This document shows positions 17,725-27,232 of a stretch of DNA of 64,000 nt, in pieces (the stretch's first letter is position 1; every line of letters starts with the position of its first letter). A program made the translations under genes and the position numbers. This DNA is from CAIWMF01 sp964402065. GTDB taxonomy: Bacteria > Verrucomicrobiota > Verrucomicrobiia > Chthoniobacterales > UBA6821. The stretch covers positions 1 to 64,000 of the forward strand of contig CAYOAN010000001.1 of NCBI GenBank assembly GCA_964402065.1, written 5' to 3'. The notes under the pieces were generated by a model. It was not told the DNA's origin. It worked only from the letters and a program-made list of their open reading frames with translations, and ran no database searches.

Positions 17725-18705
17725 ATGAATGAGATATCCAAATGGGCTTCTTCTTTATGGCCAAATGGGGCTGCTGATAAACCCTCAGCTTCCACAGAGC
17801 CTCCTGCTTCCCCAGCAGGAATAAAACAAATTCCAACAGGGCCAGCGTTGGTTAATATAGGCAAGCGTAAAGAGGATATTCAAAAGAAGCTGGGACTTGA
17901 GCATATAAAACCATTTGCAGGAGATAGCAGTTTTGCTGAGACAAGAGATAATGCTGCTTTAGGGGACGCTCTTATTTTCACATCAGAACATCAAGCGAAT
18001 GCTTCAATAGCCCTATCTTCAACAACCGAAGCGGCCAATCCAACTGTAGAGCCTTCTTTGAAAGAGGTTCTCCCAGCAAGTTATTCCGGGCTCACAGAAG
18101 CTGAACAAGCAACGTTAATGACGGGGGGAATCATTGGAAAAAATTCTATAAACAGTGGTTTTTTAATGACCAATTATGTCTTTAGTTTTTATAAGATGAC
18201 GGACGCAGCTCCAGAAATTCCGATAGCCGCTATCTTAAATACCCAAAATGCAAAAGCGTTACTGCCTAACTGTCACTCTCTTTCACTAAGCGAGATAGAA
18301 GACAAGGATATTGGACGGGCGACATCTTTTAATGCGACCTATCAGTTTTTTCGAGACCCTCAACAACAAGATAAGCTCATCACGATAAAGCTAGCATGTA
18401 AACTGGAAGCTGCAGAATCAAAAGGATACAGCCTGCACTTTGAGAAGGGAGCTCAATCAAGCTCTGGAGATCTGAAAGGAGAGTTTCAAATTATTCCGTG
18501 GCAGGGTAAATCCTTAGTCAAGGCTCAGGGGTCATTAGCTGTTTCAAATTTGTTTGTGTTGATGATCACCGATCATATCAAGTCTCAAATTTCTCAATCA
18601 TTTCAACAAATTTTTCAGGAGATCCTTTCTCGAGCTAGTAAAACAAAGCCATCAGAACAAAGTCAGACCATTCTTTCTAATGTGCTCAGCCTTCATGAAA
18701 ATTAA
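17725..18705 (+). CDS. Orphan soluble protein, function unknown
   Basis: 326 residues, no signal peptide or membrane segment. The N-terminal third is of low complexity, rich in Ala, Ser, Pro and Thr (NGAADKPSASTEPPASPAG). The middle and C-terminal parts look folded, with mixed alpha/beta patterns and a Gln/Ser-rich helix near the end (DHIKSQISQSFQQIFQEI). I recognise no family. A disordered Ser/Pro-rich N-terminus and orphan status are also seen in secreted effectors of host-associated bacteria, but nothing decisive supports that. It lies alone between gltB (divergent) and gyrA, 91 bases upstream of the latter. Confidence 0.6.
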   Translation: MNEISKWASSLWPNGAADKPSASTEPPASPAGIKQIPTGPALVNIGKRKEDIQKKLGLEHIKPFAGDSSFAETRDNAALGDALIFTSEHQANASIALSSTTEAANPTVEPSLKEVLPASYSGLTEAEQATLMTGGIIGKNSINSGFLMTNYVFSFYKMTDAAPEIPIAAILNTQNAKALLPNCHSLSLSEIEDKDIGRATSFNATYQFFRDPQQQDKLITIKLACKLEAAESKGYSLHFEKGAQSSSGDLKGEFQIIPWQGKSLVKAQGSLAVSNLFVLMITDHIKSQISQSFQQIFQEILSRASKTKPSEQSQTILSNVLSLHEN

Positions 18706-18712
18706 GAATTAA

Positions 18713-18741
18713 GAAAAGGCCACTTTAAAATTGCCTCTTTC
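18713..18741 (+). terminator. Possible terminator between orphan gene and gyrA
   Basis: GAAAAGGC and GCCTCTTTC can pair around a 12-base A/T-rich loop just after the orphan stop codon, followed only by mixed sequence rather than a T run. This may end or weaken transcription into gyrA. Confidence 0.3.
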
Positions 18742-18796
18742 GTGAGAACGCGTATGATTTTTTCTTTTTAGTAAAGCCCTTTTCCCTTCTTTTCCC

Positions 18797-21367
18797 TTGT
18801 ACCACCAAAACGAAAAAGTAGAAAATATCGATGTCTCAGAAGAGATGTCACGCTCTTTCCTCGACTATTCCATGTCGGTTATCATCTCGCGGGCCCTGCC
18901 CGATGCCCGAGATGGGTTGAAGCCGTCACAGAGACGTATTCTCTTTGCCATGGGAGAGCTTGGTGTTACGCCCACGCGGAAGCACTTGAAGTGTGCAAAG
19001 ATTGTGGGTGAGACAATGGGTAATTATCACCCGCATGGTGATATGGCCATTTATCCGACACTTGTTCACATGGCGCAACAATGGGCCATGCGCGAGATGC
19101 TCATTGAGGGGCAAGGAAATTTCGGGTCAGTAGAAGGTGATCCACCGGCTTCCATGCGTTATACCGAAGCGCGTCTCAGGCCGCTTGGAGCGTTGCTGAT
19201 GGAAGACATGGAAAATGACACGGTCGACTTTGTCCCCAACTATGATGACACCCGTCAGGAACCGACTGTTTTCCCAGCTGCTTTTCCTAATCTTCTTGTA
19301 AACGGTGGAACCGGTATTGCGGTTGGTATGGCGACCAACATTCCACCTCATAACTTGAGTGAAATCATTGATGCGATCTGTGCACAAGTTGATGAACCAG
19401 AAATTACCCTGGATGGATTAATGCAATACGTCAAAGGGCCTGACTTTCCAACAGGATGCCAAATTTGTGGCGTGGGTGGCATTCGCCAATATTTTGAAAC
19501 AGGACGTGGCTCCGTTAAGGTGCGAGGCCGTGCTGGCGTTGAAGAAATCAAGGGGGGACGTGAGCAAATTGTCATTACCGAAATTCCGTACAACGTGAAT
19601 CGTGCGGTGCTTGTTGAAAAAATTGCGGACCTTGTTAACGAAAAAATTCTTCCTGAAATCACGGCCGTCCGTGATGAATCTGATGAGAATACTCGTGTTG
19701 TTATCGAGCTTAAGAGGGATGCAATCCCCAAAGTTGTGATCAACAATCTTTACAAGCACACAGCAATGGAGTCTTCCTTTTCTGTGATCATGCTGGCAAT
19801 TGATCGAGGACGTCCTAAACTTCTCTCCCTCAAAGAAGCGATTGCTTGTTTCATTGAGCACCGCCGTGAGGTTATCTTGCGTCGTACGCGCTTCCTCTTA
19901 CGTCAGGCCGAGGCACGTGCAGAAAAGTTAGAAGGTTATCTCATTGCCCTTGCTAACCTTGATGACTTTATCAGAATCATCCGTGAATCAGCTAATCGCG
20001 AAGAGGCTAAGGTAAAACTATTAGCTTTTGAATTTACGAAAAAGCAAGTTGAGGCATTTGGAATTCTGATCCGCAGTGAGGTTCGCTTGACAGATGGAAA
20101 GTACTTCATGAGCGAAGCTCAGGTTGATGCTATTTTAGAACTTCGACTTTACCAATTGACTGGCTTAGAGCGAAACAAAGTGATTGGTGAGTATCAAGAG
20201 CTTCTGAAAACCATTGCTGACCTTGAAGACATTTTAGCTCGAGAAGAACGCGTCTTAAGTCTCATCAAAGCAGAACTGCGAGCCGTTCAAGAAAAGCATG
20301 GACGTCCACGCCTAACAGAAATTGTTCCTGAAGAGGGAGAGATTTCAATTGAAGATTTGATTGCCAACGAAGGTTGCATCATTACGGTCACGCACAAAGG
20401 CTTCATCAAGCGAACAGCCGTTAGTTCTTACCGTGCTCAGAAACGAGGCGGCAAAGGAGTTGTCGGGATGACAACGCGTGAAGCAGCCAGCGAAGAAGAT
20501 GAAGATGATTTTGTTGAGCATCTCTTTACGGCAAGCACCCATGATTACTTGCTATTCTTCACTAAGAGTGGCCGTTGCTATGTTGAACGTGTTTACGGAA
20601 TTCCTGAAATGAGTCGCACTGCAAAAGGGCGCTCCATTGCAAACATCCTTAACTTACAGCCTGGAGAAGAGCTTGCTGCTACGCTTCGTATTCCATCGAA
20701 GCAGGCAGGGGGCGTCACTGGCGTCGACATGACATGGGATCCTAATACCTATATTTTCTTTGCGACTAAGGGCGGTATCGTAAAAAAATCAAACTTGTCA
20801 AACTTTGCTAACGTACGCAAAGGAGGCATCATTGCGATTCAAATTGAAAAAGAAGATGAATTGATTGATGTCGTTCAAACTGATGGTCACAACGAAGTTG
20901 TTTTAGTGACTAAAGAAGGAATGAGCATTCGTTTTAATGAAGATCAACTTCGCGACCAAGGACGCAACACGATTGGTGTTTGGGGAATGCGTTTTGACAA
21001 AGGAGATCAAGTTGTAGCTGTCGCTGTTGTTTCTGAAGATGCAACGCTGCTCGTTGCTGGCGAAAATGGTATTGGAAAACGAACAAGTTTTGAAGATTAT
21101 CGGATACAAACACGTGGTGGTCGTGGCGTCATCACGATGAAGACAGGTGATAAGACAGGAAGTGTTGTCGGCGCCTTGGCAGTAACGGAGCGTGATGAAC
21201 TTATGCTCATTACTTCAGGAGGACAAATGGTTCGCACCCGCGTTTCAGAAATTCGTAAAGCGAGCCGTAACACGATGGGAGTAAAATTAATTAACCTCCC
21301 TGCGAAAGAAAAACTGCAGGCCATCGCGCCGGTGGTTAGTCAATCCGAAGAGGATCCACAGGGATAG
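18797..21367 (+). CDS. gyrA: DNA gyrase subunit A
   Basis: Breaks and rejoins DNA to introduce negative supercoils. 856 residues. The start is probably TTG 18797: the following residues NIDVSEEMSRSFLDYSMSV are family-typical, and the next in-frame ATG (residue 17) would cut into them. The active-site tyrosine is in MRYTEAR (about residue 121). The C-terminal beta-pinwheel contains the GyrA box as QKRGGKG, which separates it from ParC. In the quinolone pocket, the E. coli sequence GDSAVYD reads GDMAIYP here, so both classical resistance positions (83 and 87) differ. gyrB is not adjacent. Confidence 0.96.
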   Translation: MYHQNEKVENIDVSEEMSRSFLDYSMSVIISRALPDARDGLKPSQRRILFAMGELGVTPTRKHLKCAKIVGETMGNYHPHGDMAIYPTLVHMAQQWAMREMLIEGQGNFGSVEGDPPASMRYTEARLRPLGALLMEDMENDTVDFVPNYDDTRQEPTVFPAAFPNLLVNGGTGIAVGMATNIPPHNLSEIIDAICAQVDEPEITLDGLMQYVKGPDFPTGCQICGVGGIRQYFETGRGSVKVRGRAGVEEIKGGREQIVITEIPYNVNRAVLVEKIADLVNEKILPEITAVRDESDENTRVVIELKRDAIPKVVINNLYKHTAMESSFSVIMLAIDRGRPKLLSLKEAIACFIEHRREVILRRTRFLLRQAEARAEKLEGYLIALANLDDFIRIIRESANREEAKVKLLAFEFTKKQVEAFGILIRSEVRLTDGKYFMSEAQVDAILELRLYQLTGLERNKVIGEYQELLKTIADLEDILAREERVLSLIKAELRAVQEKHGRPRLTEIVPEEGEISIEDLIANEGCIITVTHKGFIKRTAVSSYRAQKRGGKGVVGMTTREAASEEDEDDFVEHLFTASTHDYLLFFTKSGRCYVERVYGIPEMSRTAKGRSIANILNLQPGEELAATLRIPSKQAGGVTGVDMTWDPNTYIFFATKGGIVKKSNLSNFANVRKGGIIAIQIEKEDELIDVVQTDGHNEVVLVTKEGMSIRFNEDQLRDQGRNTIGVWGMRFDKGDQVVAVAVVSEDATLLVAGENGIGKRTSFEDYRIQTRGGRGVITMKTGDKTGSVVGALAVTERDELMLITSGGQMVRTRVSEIRKASRNTMGVKLINLPAKEKLQAIAPVVSQSEEDPQG

Positions 21368-21523
21368 AAGAGGTGAAAGTGTTTTTGAAGAGTCCGCGGT
21401 AGCGATAAGAAAGTACTTGATCCTTGATTAAAGGATGATTATAGGTCTTATTTTTTTGATTAAAAAATCTCACTTAAAAAACCAAAAATCATAAAAATTC
21501 TTTTTCCTTTTGGAACAGCTTTA

Positions 21524-22183
21524 TTGTTATGCTGTCATCAACTAGCCGGCTACAGCAGTATTCCGGAGTATAATTCGAGTACAACAACCAGCTATTCAAG
21601 CATTGGATGTTATCAAGATAGTCGTGAACATGAAAATGTAACATCTTCAGAAAATCAAGTTGTTAGTGTTGATTCTAAAATTGATTGTGAGAGTCAAGAG
21701 TTAGCTGACGAAACTTGCGATGTTGAAGCAAATTCTCCATTGATGATGGCAAAGGGACCGCTAACATATAGCGGAACTCTAAAAATTGACGATGATGGGG
21801 CTGGATCATCACATGGCGATCCTAATCATGACCCAAAAACATCAATGCAAATAAATGGTAGAAGTCTTAATGCCGATATAAATTCTTATGTTGTTGTTCC
21901 TCATTGGTTGCTCGGACAGGGTGTTAAAGTAGGTGATAGGGTAGATGTTATAGTGGGTCTTTACTGGACAGATACTGGAGCATATGCTTCGAGTAATATA
22001 ATCTCATCAATTGTTGGAGATGTCGGTCCTGATGATAAGGGTGTTGGAGAGATATCTATTGCAGCTGCTAGAGCGTTGGGTTTTGGTACCCGTGATGTTA
22101 ATGGCATTGGGCCTGTTCCTACATGGAATGGTGCAGATTGTGATCCTACTATTACAATTATTTATTATCCATCGGGGTATTAA
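21524..22183 (+). CDS. Secreted orphan protein with unclear start
   Basis: At least 219 residues from a TTG at 21524, but the frame is open back to 21464. The extra residues (KKPKIIKILFPFGTALLLCC) make a textbook signal peptide, yet contain no ATG, GTG or TTG before 21524. So the start is either a rare codon (ATC 21467 or ATA/ATT nearby) or has been lost by mutation. The mature protein is Ser/Thr/Asn-rich, then has a compact C-terminal domain (SYVVVPHWLLGQGVKVGDRVD split, ...GPVPTWNG) that could be a beta barrel of the double-psi type. Cysteines at several places suggest disulphides. No family recognised. It abuts the next gene (TAA then ATG). Confidence 0.5.
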   Translation: MLCCHQLAGYSSIPEYNSSTTTSYSSIGCYQDSREHENVTSSENQVVSVDSKIDCESQELADETCDVEANSPLMMAKGPLTYSGTLKIDDDGAGSSHGDPNHDPKTSMQINGRSLNADINSYVVVPHWLLGQGVKVGDRVDVIVGLYWTDTGAYASSNIISSIVGDVGPDDKGVGEISIAAARALGFGTRDVNGIGPVPTWNGADCDPTITIIYYPSGY

Positions 22184-22909
22184 ATGAAAATTTTTATTGT
22201 CTTACGAATGAAATTGTCTTTTGCTTTCATAATAGCGTTGCTGTTGATTGATACAACAGGAGCAACTCCTCTTCCTAATGGATATATTATCCCAAAAGAA
22301 ACTTTATCACCGAGTCGTCACTATGGGTTTTTGGTCCCAATGTTTAGCTCTTTTTCTAATGGAGAGAACGTCCATAATGCTCTTGTCGTTGTGAAAACAG
22401 GAAAAGTTATTGCCGAGGTCAAGGCTTTTCCGGGTTTTGATCAGCCTATTAATTACATAAAAATAGTTCCTCCTTGGTGGTCCAAGGATGAATCAGTGGT
22501 TCTTTGGAAAGTAGATGGTAAATGGTCTCCAACAGCACTAGTTTTATTGAAATTTAAAAAAGAAAAACAGGTTTGGCAACTAGACTTGCTAACTAAGTTA
22601 CAACAGAAAATTTTAGCATCTACAAAAATGGCTGTACCTAGGGAATATGAAGAAGCCAAAAAAGCAAATTCAGGCAATGGTAGTAGCTATCCAGACGGTT
22701 TTACAATAGATGTAGAACCCGTGCTCGTTTCTCAGCAATCTTCTTCCGGATCTAATGTTCATTCTTTTCTCAAATTTCCTCTTGAAATTCATATTGTCTT
22801 ATCATCCAATCCAAAACAAATTCAGGGAATTTCTAACCTGAATGCTAGTATGGATGCTATTGTTCAGAAGAGTGGGGTTATTGAAGTAAGGCAATTTAGG
22901 GTGGAATAA
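22184..22909 (+). CDS. Secreted orphan protein
   Basis: 241 residues starting directly after the stop of the previous gene, so probably translated with it. An N-terminal signal peptide is clear from the second Met (MKLSFAFIIALLLIDTTG), and a start at 22208 is equally possible. The mature part reads like a folded periplasmic domain: RHYGFLVPMF, HNALVVVKTGKVIAEV, VPPWWSKDESVVLWKVDGKW, with paired tryptophans. The C-terminal third has a Ser-rich linker (QQSSSGSNVH) and a last strand IEVRQFRVE. I do not recognise it. With its neighbour it may form a secreted pair. Confidence 0.6.
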   Translation: MKIFIVLRMKLSFAFIIALLLIDTTGATPLPNGYIIPKETLSPSRHYGFLVPMFSSFSNGENVHNALVVVKTGKVIAEVKAFPGFDQPINYIKIVPPWWSKDESVVLWKVDGKWSPTALVLLKFKKEKQVWQLDLLTKLQQKILASTKMAVPREYEEAKKANSGNGSSYPDGFTIDVEPVLVSQQSSSGSNVHSFLKFPLEIHIVLSSNPKQIQGISNLNASMDAIVQKSGVIEVRQFRVE

Positions 22910-23006
22910 AGGTGTTGTAAAAAAGAAAAAATAGTTTTTCAGTTCACTAAAAAGTCTTCTAAGAGCAAAGAATCTATGGTACTTTGCTGTCTCTTTTCTT
23001 TTCTCT

Positions 23007-26000
23007 ATGTTCAATTGGATTCTCAAAAAAATTATTGGTTCTAAGAATCAACGTGAAGTTCGGCGGATGATGCCGCTAGTGCATAGAATTAATGAGCTGG
23101 AAGAGCAGTTGCAATCTTTGCCAGAAGAAGTTCTGCGCGAAAAAACAGCTGCGTGGAAAGCAGAACTTGCTGCTATTAGTGATCCGGAGGTATTAAAAAA
23201 GCGCCTCGAAGAAATTCTTCCAGAAGCTTTTGCAGTCGTTAAGAATGCTGCTCGTCGTCTTTGTGGGCGGACCTTCATAGTCTGTGATCATGAGATGACA
23301 TGGAACATGATTCATTTTGATGTGCAGCTGGTTGGGGGAATTGTGTTGCATCGAGGACGGATCGCTGAAATGGCAACTGGTGAGGGAAAAACATTGGTTG
23401 CAACCCTTGCTGTTTATTTAAATGCATTAACAGGACGAGGCGTTCATCTCGTGACGGTAAATGATTACCTTGCACGACGCGATGCAGAGTGCATGGGACA
23501 GCTTTATGGCTTTTTGGGACTCACCGTTGGTATCATCCAGCACGATCAGTCTCCTGAGGAGCGACGTGCGCAGTACGAATGTGATATTACATATGGCACG
23601 AATAGCGAGTTCGGATTCGATTACTTGCGCGACAATGGCATGGCCACCAATCGTGAACAGCAAGTGCAGCGTGGTCATTACTACGCAATCGTCGATGAAG
23701 TCGATTCGATTTTAATCGATGAGGCGAGAACACCCCTCATTATCAGTGGACCAGCCACGGTTTCAACACATCAGTACGATCATCTCAAACCATTGGTTGC
23801 CCAACTCGTGCGTAACCAAACAATGCTTTGCACCCGCCTCATCAACGAGGCTAAGGAACTTTATGAAAAAGGAGAAAAAACTGACAAAGAAAAAGTTGGC
23901 TTGCTTCTTTTTAAAGTAAAATTAGGTCAACCTCGAAATAAAGGACTGATGCGGATGATGGAGGATCCAGAGATGCGAAAACTCATGGATAAATCGGAAC
24001 TCTCTTTTTATCAGGAGAGCTCCAAAGATGCTTTGGTAGCACTGAAGGAAGAGCTTTATTTTGCAATCGAAGAGCGTCAGCACGATGCTGACTTAACTGA
24101 GATGGGACGCAACTTCATGAATCCGGATGATTCTAATGCCTTTGTCCTCCCTGATCTTCTCACAGAATTTGCGGATATTGAAAATGATTCAGCATTGAGT
24201 GATACAGAAAAAACTCAAAAAAAACAAATAGCTCAAGAACATTGCGATCGTCAAAGCGAGCGCATTCATAACATTTCTCAACTCCTCAAGGCATACTGCC
24301 TTTATGAAAAAGATGTCGAATACGTCGTTGAGGAAAACAAAGTTGTCATTGTTGATACCTTTACAGGACGCAAAATGCCGGGGCGCCGATGGAGCGATGG
24401 ACTGCACCAAGCTGTGGAGGCTAAAGAGGGAGTGCAGATTGATCGCGAGACACAGACATTAGCAACGATTACGATTCAAAATTATTTTCGCCTTTACGAA
24501 AAATTGGCCGGTATGACCGGAACCGCAGAAACTGAGGCCAATGAATTTCACGATATCTATCATTTGAGCGTAGTTGTTATTCCTACCAATAAACCGGTGA
24601 GGCGTGTCGATCAAAACGACCGTATTTACAAAACACGTCGTGAAAAATATGCTGCAGTGATTGAGGAAATTAAAGCCTCTCATGGCCGAGGGCAACCAGT
24701 GCTTGTAGGAACAGCCAGTGTAGAGGCTTCGGAGCTTGTAAGTCGGATGCTCAAGCGAGAAAAAATTCCGCACACTGTCCTTAATGCTAAGTTTCACATG
24801 CAAGAAGCCGAGATTATTGCGCGTGCTGGCTTGCGAGGAGCGGTCACGATCTCTACCAATATGGCAGGACGTGGTACCGACATTAAATTGGGAGAAGGTG
24901 TTGCAGCATTGGGCGGGCTTTTCGTGATTGGTACAGAACGTCATGAATCGCGTCGTATTGACCGGCAGCTTCGTGGGCGTTGTGCTCGTCAAGGGGATCC
25001 TGGACTTTCACGGTTTTATGTGAGCTTTGAAGACGATTTAATGCGCAACTTTGGAGCGAGTGATCGTATGACTAAGATCATGGAAAGCTTCGGAATCAAG
25101 GAAGGAGAAGAATTGGAGCATCCTTGGCTCAACAAGAGTGTCGAAACGGCTCAGAAACGAGTGGAGCAACGCAACTATCTCATTCGTCGACGCACACTCG
25201 AGTTTGATGATGTCATGAACCAACAACGTAATGTTGTTTATGGCTATCGAAATGAAGTAATGGATTGTGAAAATCCGGCTTCGCAGTTTGCTAATGTTGC
25301 GAATGTAAAAACAGGCTCTGGTAGCCTACGTGGGATGATTGATGAGATAATCGAAGAAATCGTGCCAAAAAAAGTGGCTCAATTTTTAGAGGAACAACCA
25401 GGTGAACTTCCAGATGAAGAGGGATTATTGCAATGGGTTCATGGAACATTTCCGCTAGGTTTAACACGCGAGAAGGCCAATTTTTCAAGTCGTACAGTCG
25501 AAGAGAATGGCATCTTTCTGGCGCATCTTCTCAAAGAGGCTTATGACAAAAAATCAAGCGCTGAAGATCCAGTAGCAAAAGGCGGACTAGAACGGTTTGT
25601 TATGCTCAATGCAATTGATCGGCTCTGGCAAGAGCACCTTTATGCCATGGATGGATTGCGAGAGGCAGTCAATCTCCGAGCCTACGGCCAAAAAGATCCG
25701 CTCATGGAATACAAAACGGAAGGCTATGCGATGTTTGTAGAATTAATGCACAACATCAAAGTAGAAGTGCTTCACAATCTTTTCCGTAGTACGAGTAACC
25801 TTAAAGCTTTTGAGACTATTCTTGCCAACATGCCTCATCAATTCCTACAGCAATCTGATCCGATGGCCTCTGCTTCAGTAGTAACAACCTCAGCTGCCAC
25901 AGAGCAACAATCTCAGGAATCAAACAATATAGATGAAGTCTTTGCAAAAAGTTTTCAACGTGAAACGCCAAAGATAGGTCGTAATGATTCCTGTCCGTGC

Positions 26001-26045
26001 GGAAGTGGGAAGAAATTTAAGTCTTGTTGTGGAAGGCAAGCGTAA
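23007..26045 (+). CDS. secA: Preprotein translocase ATPase SecA
   Basis: Motor of the Sec pathway at the inner membrane. 1012 residues, longer than the about 900 of E. coli. Walker A is ATGEGKT (about residues 123-129); the DEAD-type motif is VDEVDSILIDEARTPLI (about 229). Between the DEAD motif and the substrate-binding region sits an extra charged insertion (about residues 285-420, rich in Lys and Glu), as known from Bacteroidetes and PVC SecA. The helicase motifs MTGTAETEA and TNMAGRGTDIKLG are intact. The C-terminus carries the SEC-C zinc motif CPCGSGKKFKSCC. No Shine-Dalgarno site before ATG. Confidence 0.97.
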   Translation: MFNWILKKIIGSKNQREVRRMMPLVHRINELEEQLQSLPEEVLREKTAAWKAELAAISDPEVLKKRLEEILPEAFAVVKNAARRLCGRTFIVCDHEMTWNMIHFDVQLVGGIVLHRGRIAEMATGEGKTLVATLAVYLNALTGRGVHLVTVNDYLARRDAECMGQLYGFLGLTVGIIQHDQSPEERRAQYECDITYGTNSEFGFDYLRDNGMATNREQQVQRGHYYAIVDEVDSILIDEARTPLIISGPATVSTHQYDHLKPLVAQLVRNQTMLCTRLINEAKELYEKGEKTDKEKVGLLLFKVKLGQPRNKGLMRMMEDPEMRKLMDKSELSFYQESSKDALVALKEELYFAIEERQHDADLTEMGRNFMNPDDSNAFVLPDLLTEFADIENDSALSDTEKTQKKQIAQEHCDRQSERIHNISQLLKAYCLYEKDVEYVVEENKVVIVDTFTGRKMPGRRWSDGLHQAVEAKEGVQIDRETQTLATITIQNYFRLYEKLAGMTGTAETEANEFHDIYHLSVVVIPTNKPVRRVDQNDRIYKTRREKYAAVIEEIKASHGRGQPVLVGTASVEASELVSRMLKREKIPHTVLNAKFHMQEAEIIARAGLRGAVTISTNMAGRGTDIKLGEGVAALGGLFVIGTERHESRRIDRQLRGRCARQGDPGLSRFYVSFEDDLMRNFGASDRMTKIMESFGIKEGEELEHPWLNKSVETAQKRVEQRNYLIRRRTLEFDDVMNQQRNVVYGYRNEVMDCENPASQFANVANVKTGSGSLRGMIDEIIEEIVPKKVAQFLEEQPGELPDEEGLLQWVHGTFPLGLTREKANFSSRTVEENGIFLAHLLKEAYDKKSSAEDPVAKGGLERFVMLNAIDRLWQEHLYAMDGLREAVNLRAYGQKDPLMEYKTEGYAMFVELMHNIKVEVLHNLFRSTSNLKAFETILANMPHQFLQQSDPMASASVVTTSAATEQQSQESNNIDEVFAKSFQRETPKIGRNDSCPCGSGKKFKSCCGRQA

Positions 26046-26369
26046 TTTCTAAAGAGGCATCATATGATGCCATCGTGCTGGCTTTTGTTGGGGCAAATAT
26101 TTTGATAGACACTCCTTGTTGTTTGTTTAATCCAGCAAATTTAGACAAGTTTTAGTTGTTGCAAGGTGGATTGCATCACCTGTTAAAAGAATTTTAGAGT
26201 ATTTAAAAATTCTATAGCTGCGTATCGCGGCGCCACACCGGTGTTTTCTTCTAAGGCGCTCTCAGCTGTGTCGCCACGTGAGGTTGGCTGCTACGAGGTC
26301 GTCCTAACGTTTTCTAGTTTCTGATATTGAGTGTGTCAGCGTACACTCCTTATCTTCCATTGAATTCGC
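26046..26369. repeat. Intergenic region with a degraded family A left end
   Basis: The stretch from 26196 (AGAGTATTTAAAAATTCTATAGCTGCG, here split in parts AGAGTATTTAAAAATTC and TATAGCTGCG) matches the left terminal repeat of family A and continues into CGGCGCCACACCGGTG, its inner sequence. The right half is not recognisable. The bases before 26196 and after 26270 show no gene. The region lies between convergent secA and the minus-strand orphan. Confidence 0.5.
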
Positions 26370-27212
26370 TTAGCTCTCTAGCGGCAGTTTATCCTGGAGC
26401 TTCTCCCGATCCGTTATAATCTCCTTGGGAGCATAACTGTCTCTGAAGGTTTTGCACTTTTGTGAAAGATCTCGAAACGAGAGGGTAGACAGATTCTCAT
26501 TGTTGAGTTCCTCGTTAAATTTTTCGAGAGTAGCAAAATAATCCATTTTGGCATTTTTTTGTGCTAGTTGAAAAATGTCTCTTGTAAAAGTTTGGAGTAC
26601 TGGCTGGAAGAAAGGCAGCTGTTCCTTTGGCAATTTTTCCAAAGTGGTATCAAAAATTTTCACTCCTGCTTGAACTATTGCTTTTTTAATAGAACGCTCT
26701 TCCAATGAAGAGCTGGACTGATACCCCTTAGCGACCTTGGTGTTCTCTTCGATGACAGCTGGGTGGGAGGTTATTATATTAAGACTATGGGCATCCACCT
26801 TCGTGCCAGGCAACGTATTAATAACGAGTGACTCACGCTGTGATATAGAATTTAATATCTTGTTTGATGACTCTAATGCAATACCAACTGTTATTTTACT
26901 GCCTGTGAGGTTCCTTGGATTTGGTGAAGAATTGTAATCAACAAACGTCTTTTCAAAAACAGCCTTTGCTGACTCTGGATAGTCAGCAAGGATGGTTTGT
27001 TTTATTGACTGGACGACCTGCAGATTGAGATCATGAGCCTGATTAGGACAAAATTTAGCCCACAAAGAATAGAGTCCATCGGCTAGTGTTCCTTTAGTTG
27101 CAACGAGGGTGTTTTTGCCATCTCTTTGTTGAAGGCTGAGGCGTGCAGAACGATCCAGGGACTCTAGATCACTTAATGAGGTAACGGTGGTGCTTGTTCC
27201 AATGATTGGCAT
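26370..27212 (-). CDS. Orphan soluble protein downstream of parB
   Basis: 280 residues without signal peptide or membrane helix. Starts MPIIGTSTTVTSLSDLESLD, then an alpha-helical body with many Lys, Gln and Ser residues (ADGLYSLWAKFCPNQAHDL; KIFDTTLEKLPKEQLPFFQ). I recognise no domain. It lies 20 bases behind parB on the same strand, but no role in chromosome segregation is indicated. Like the orphans at 17725 and 31022, it has a Ser/Thr-rich N-terminus and mainly helical rest. Function unknown. Confidence 0.6.
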   Translation of the reverse strand: MPIIGTSTTVTSLSDLESLDRSARLSLQQRDGKNTLVATKGTLADGLYSLWAKFCPNQAHDLNLQVVQSIKQTILADYPESAKAVFEKTFVDYNSSPNPRNLTGSKITVGIALESSNKILNSISQRESLVINTLPGTKVDAHSLNIITSHPAVIEENTKVAKGYQSSSSLEERSIKKAIVQAGVKIFDTTLEKLPKEQLPFFQPVLQTFTRDIFQLAQKNAKMDYFATLEKFNEELNNENLSTLSFRDLSQKCKTFRDSYAPKEIITDREKLQDKLPLES

Positions 27213-27232
27213 GTTTAAAATAAGAAGGTTTC

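Noticed and set aside
19348..19861. Two long minus-strand frames in gyrA
   Set aside because: Antisense to conserved GyrA sequence, Ser/Thr-rich as usual for such shadows.
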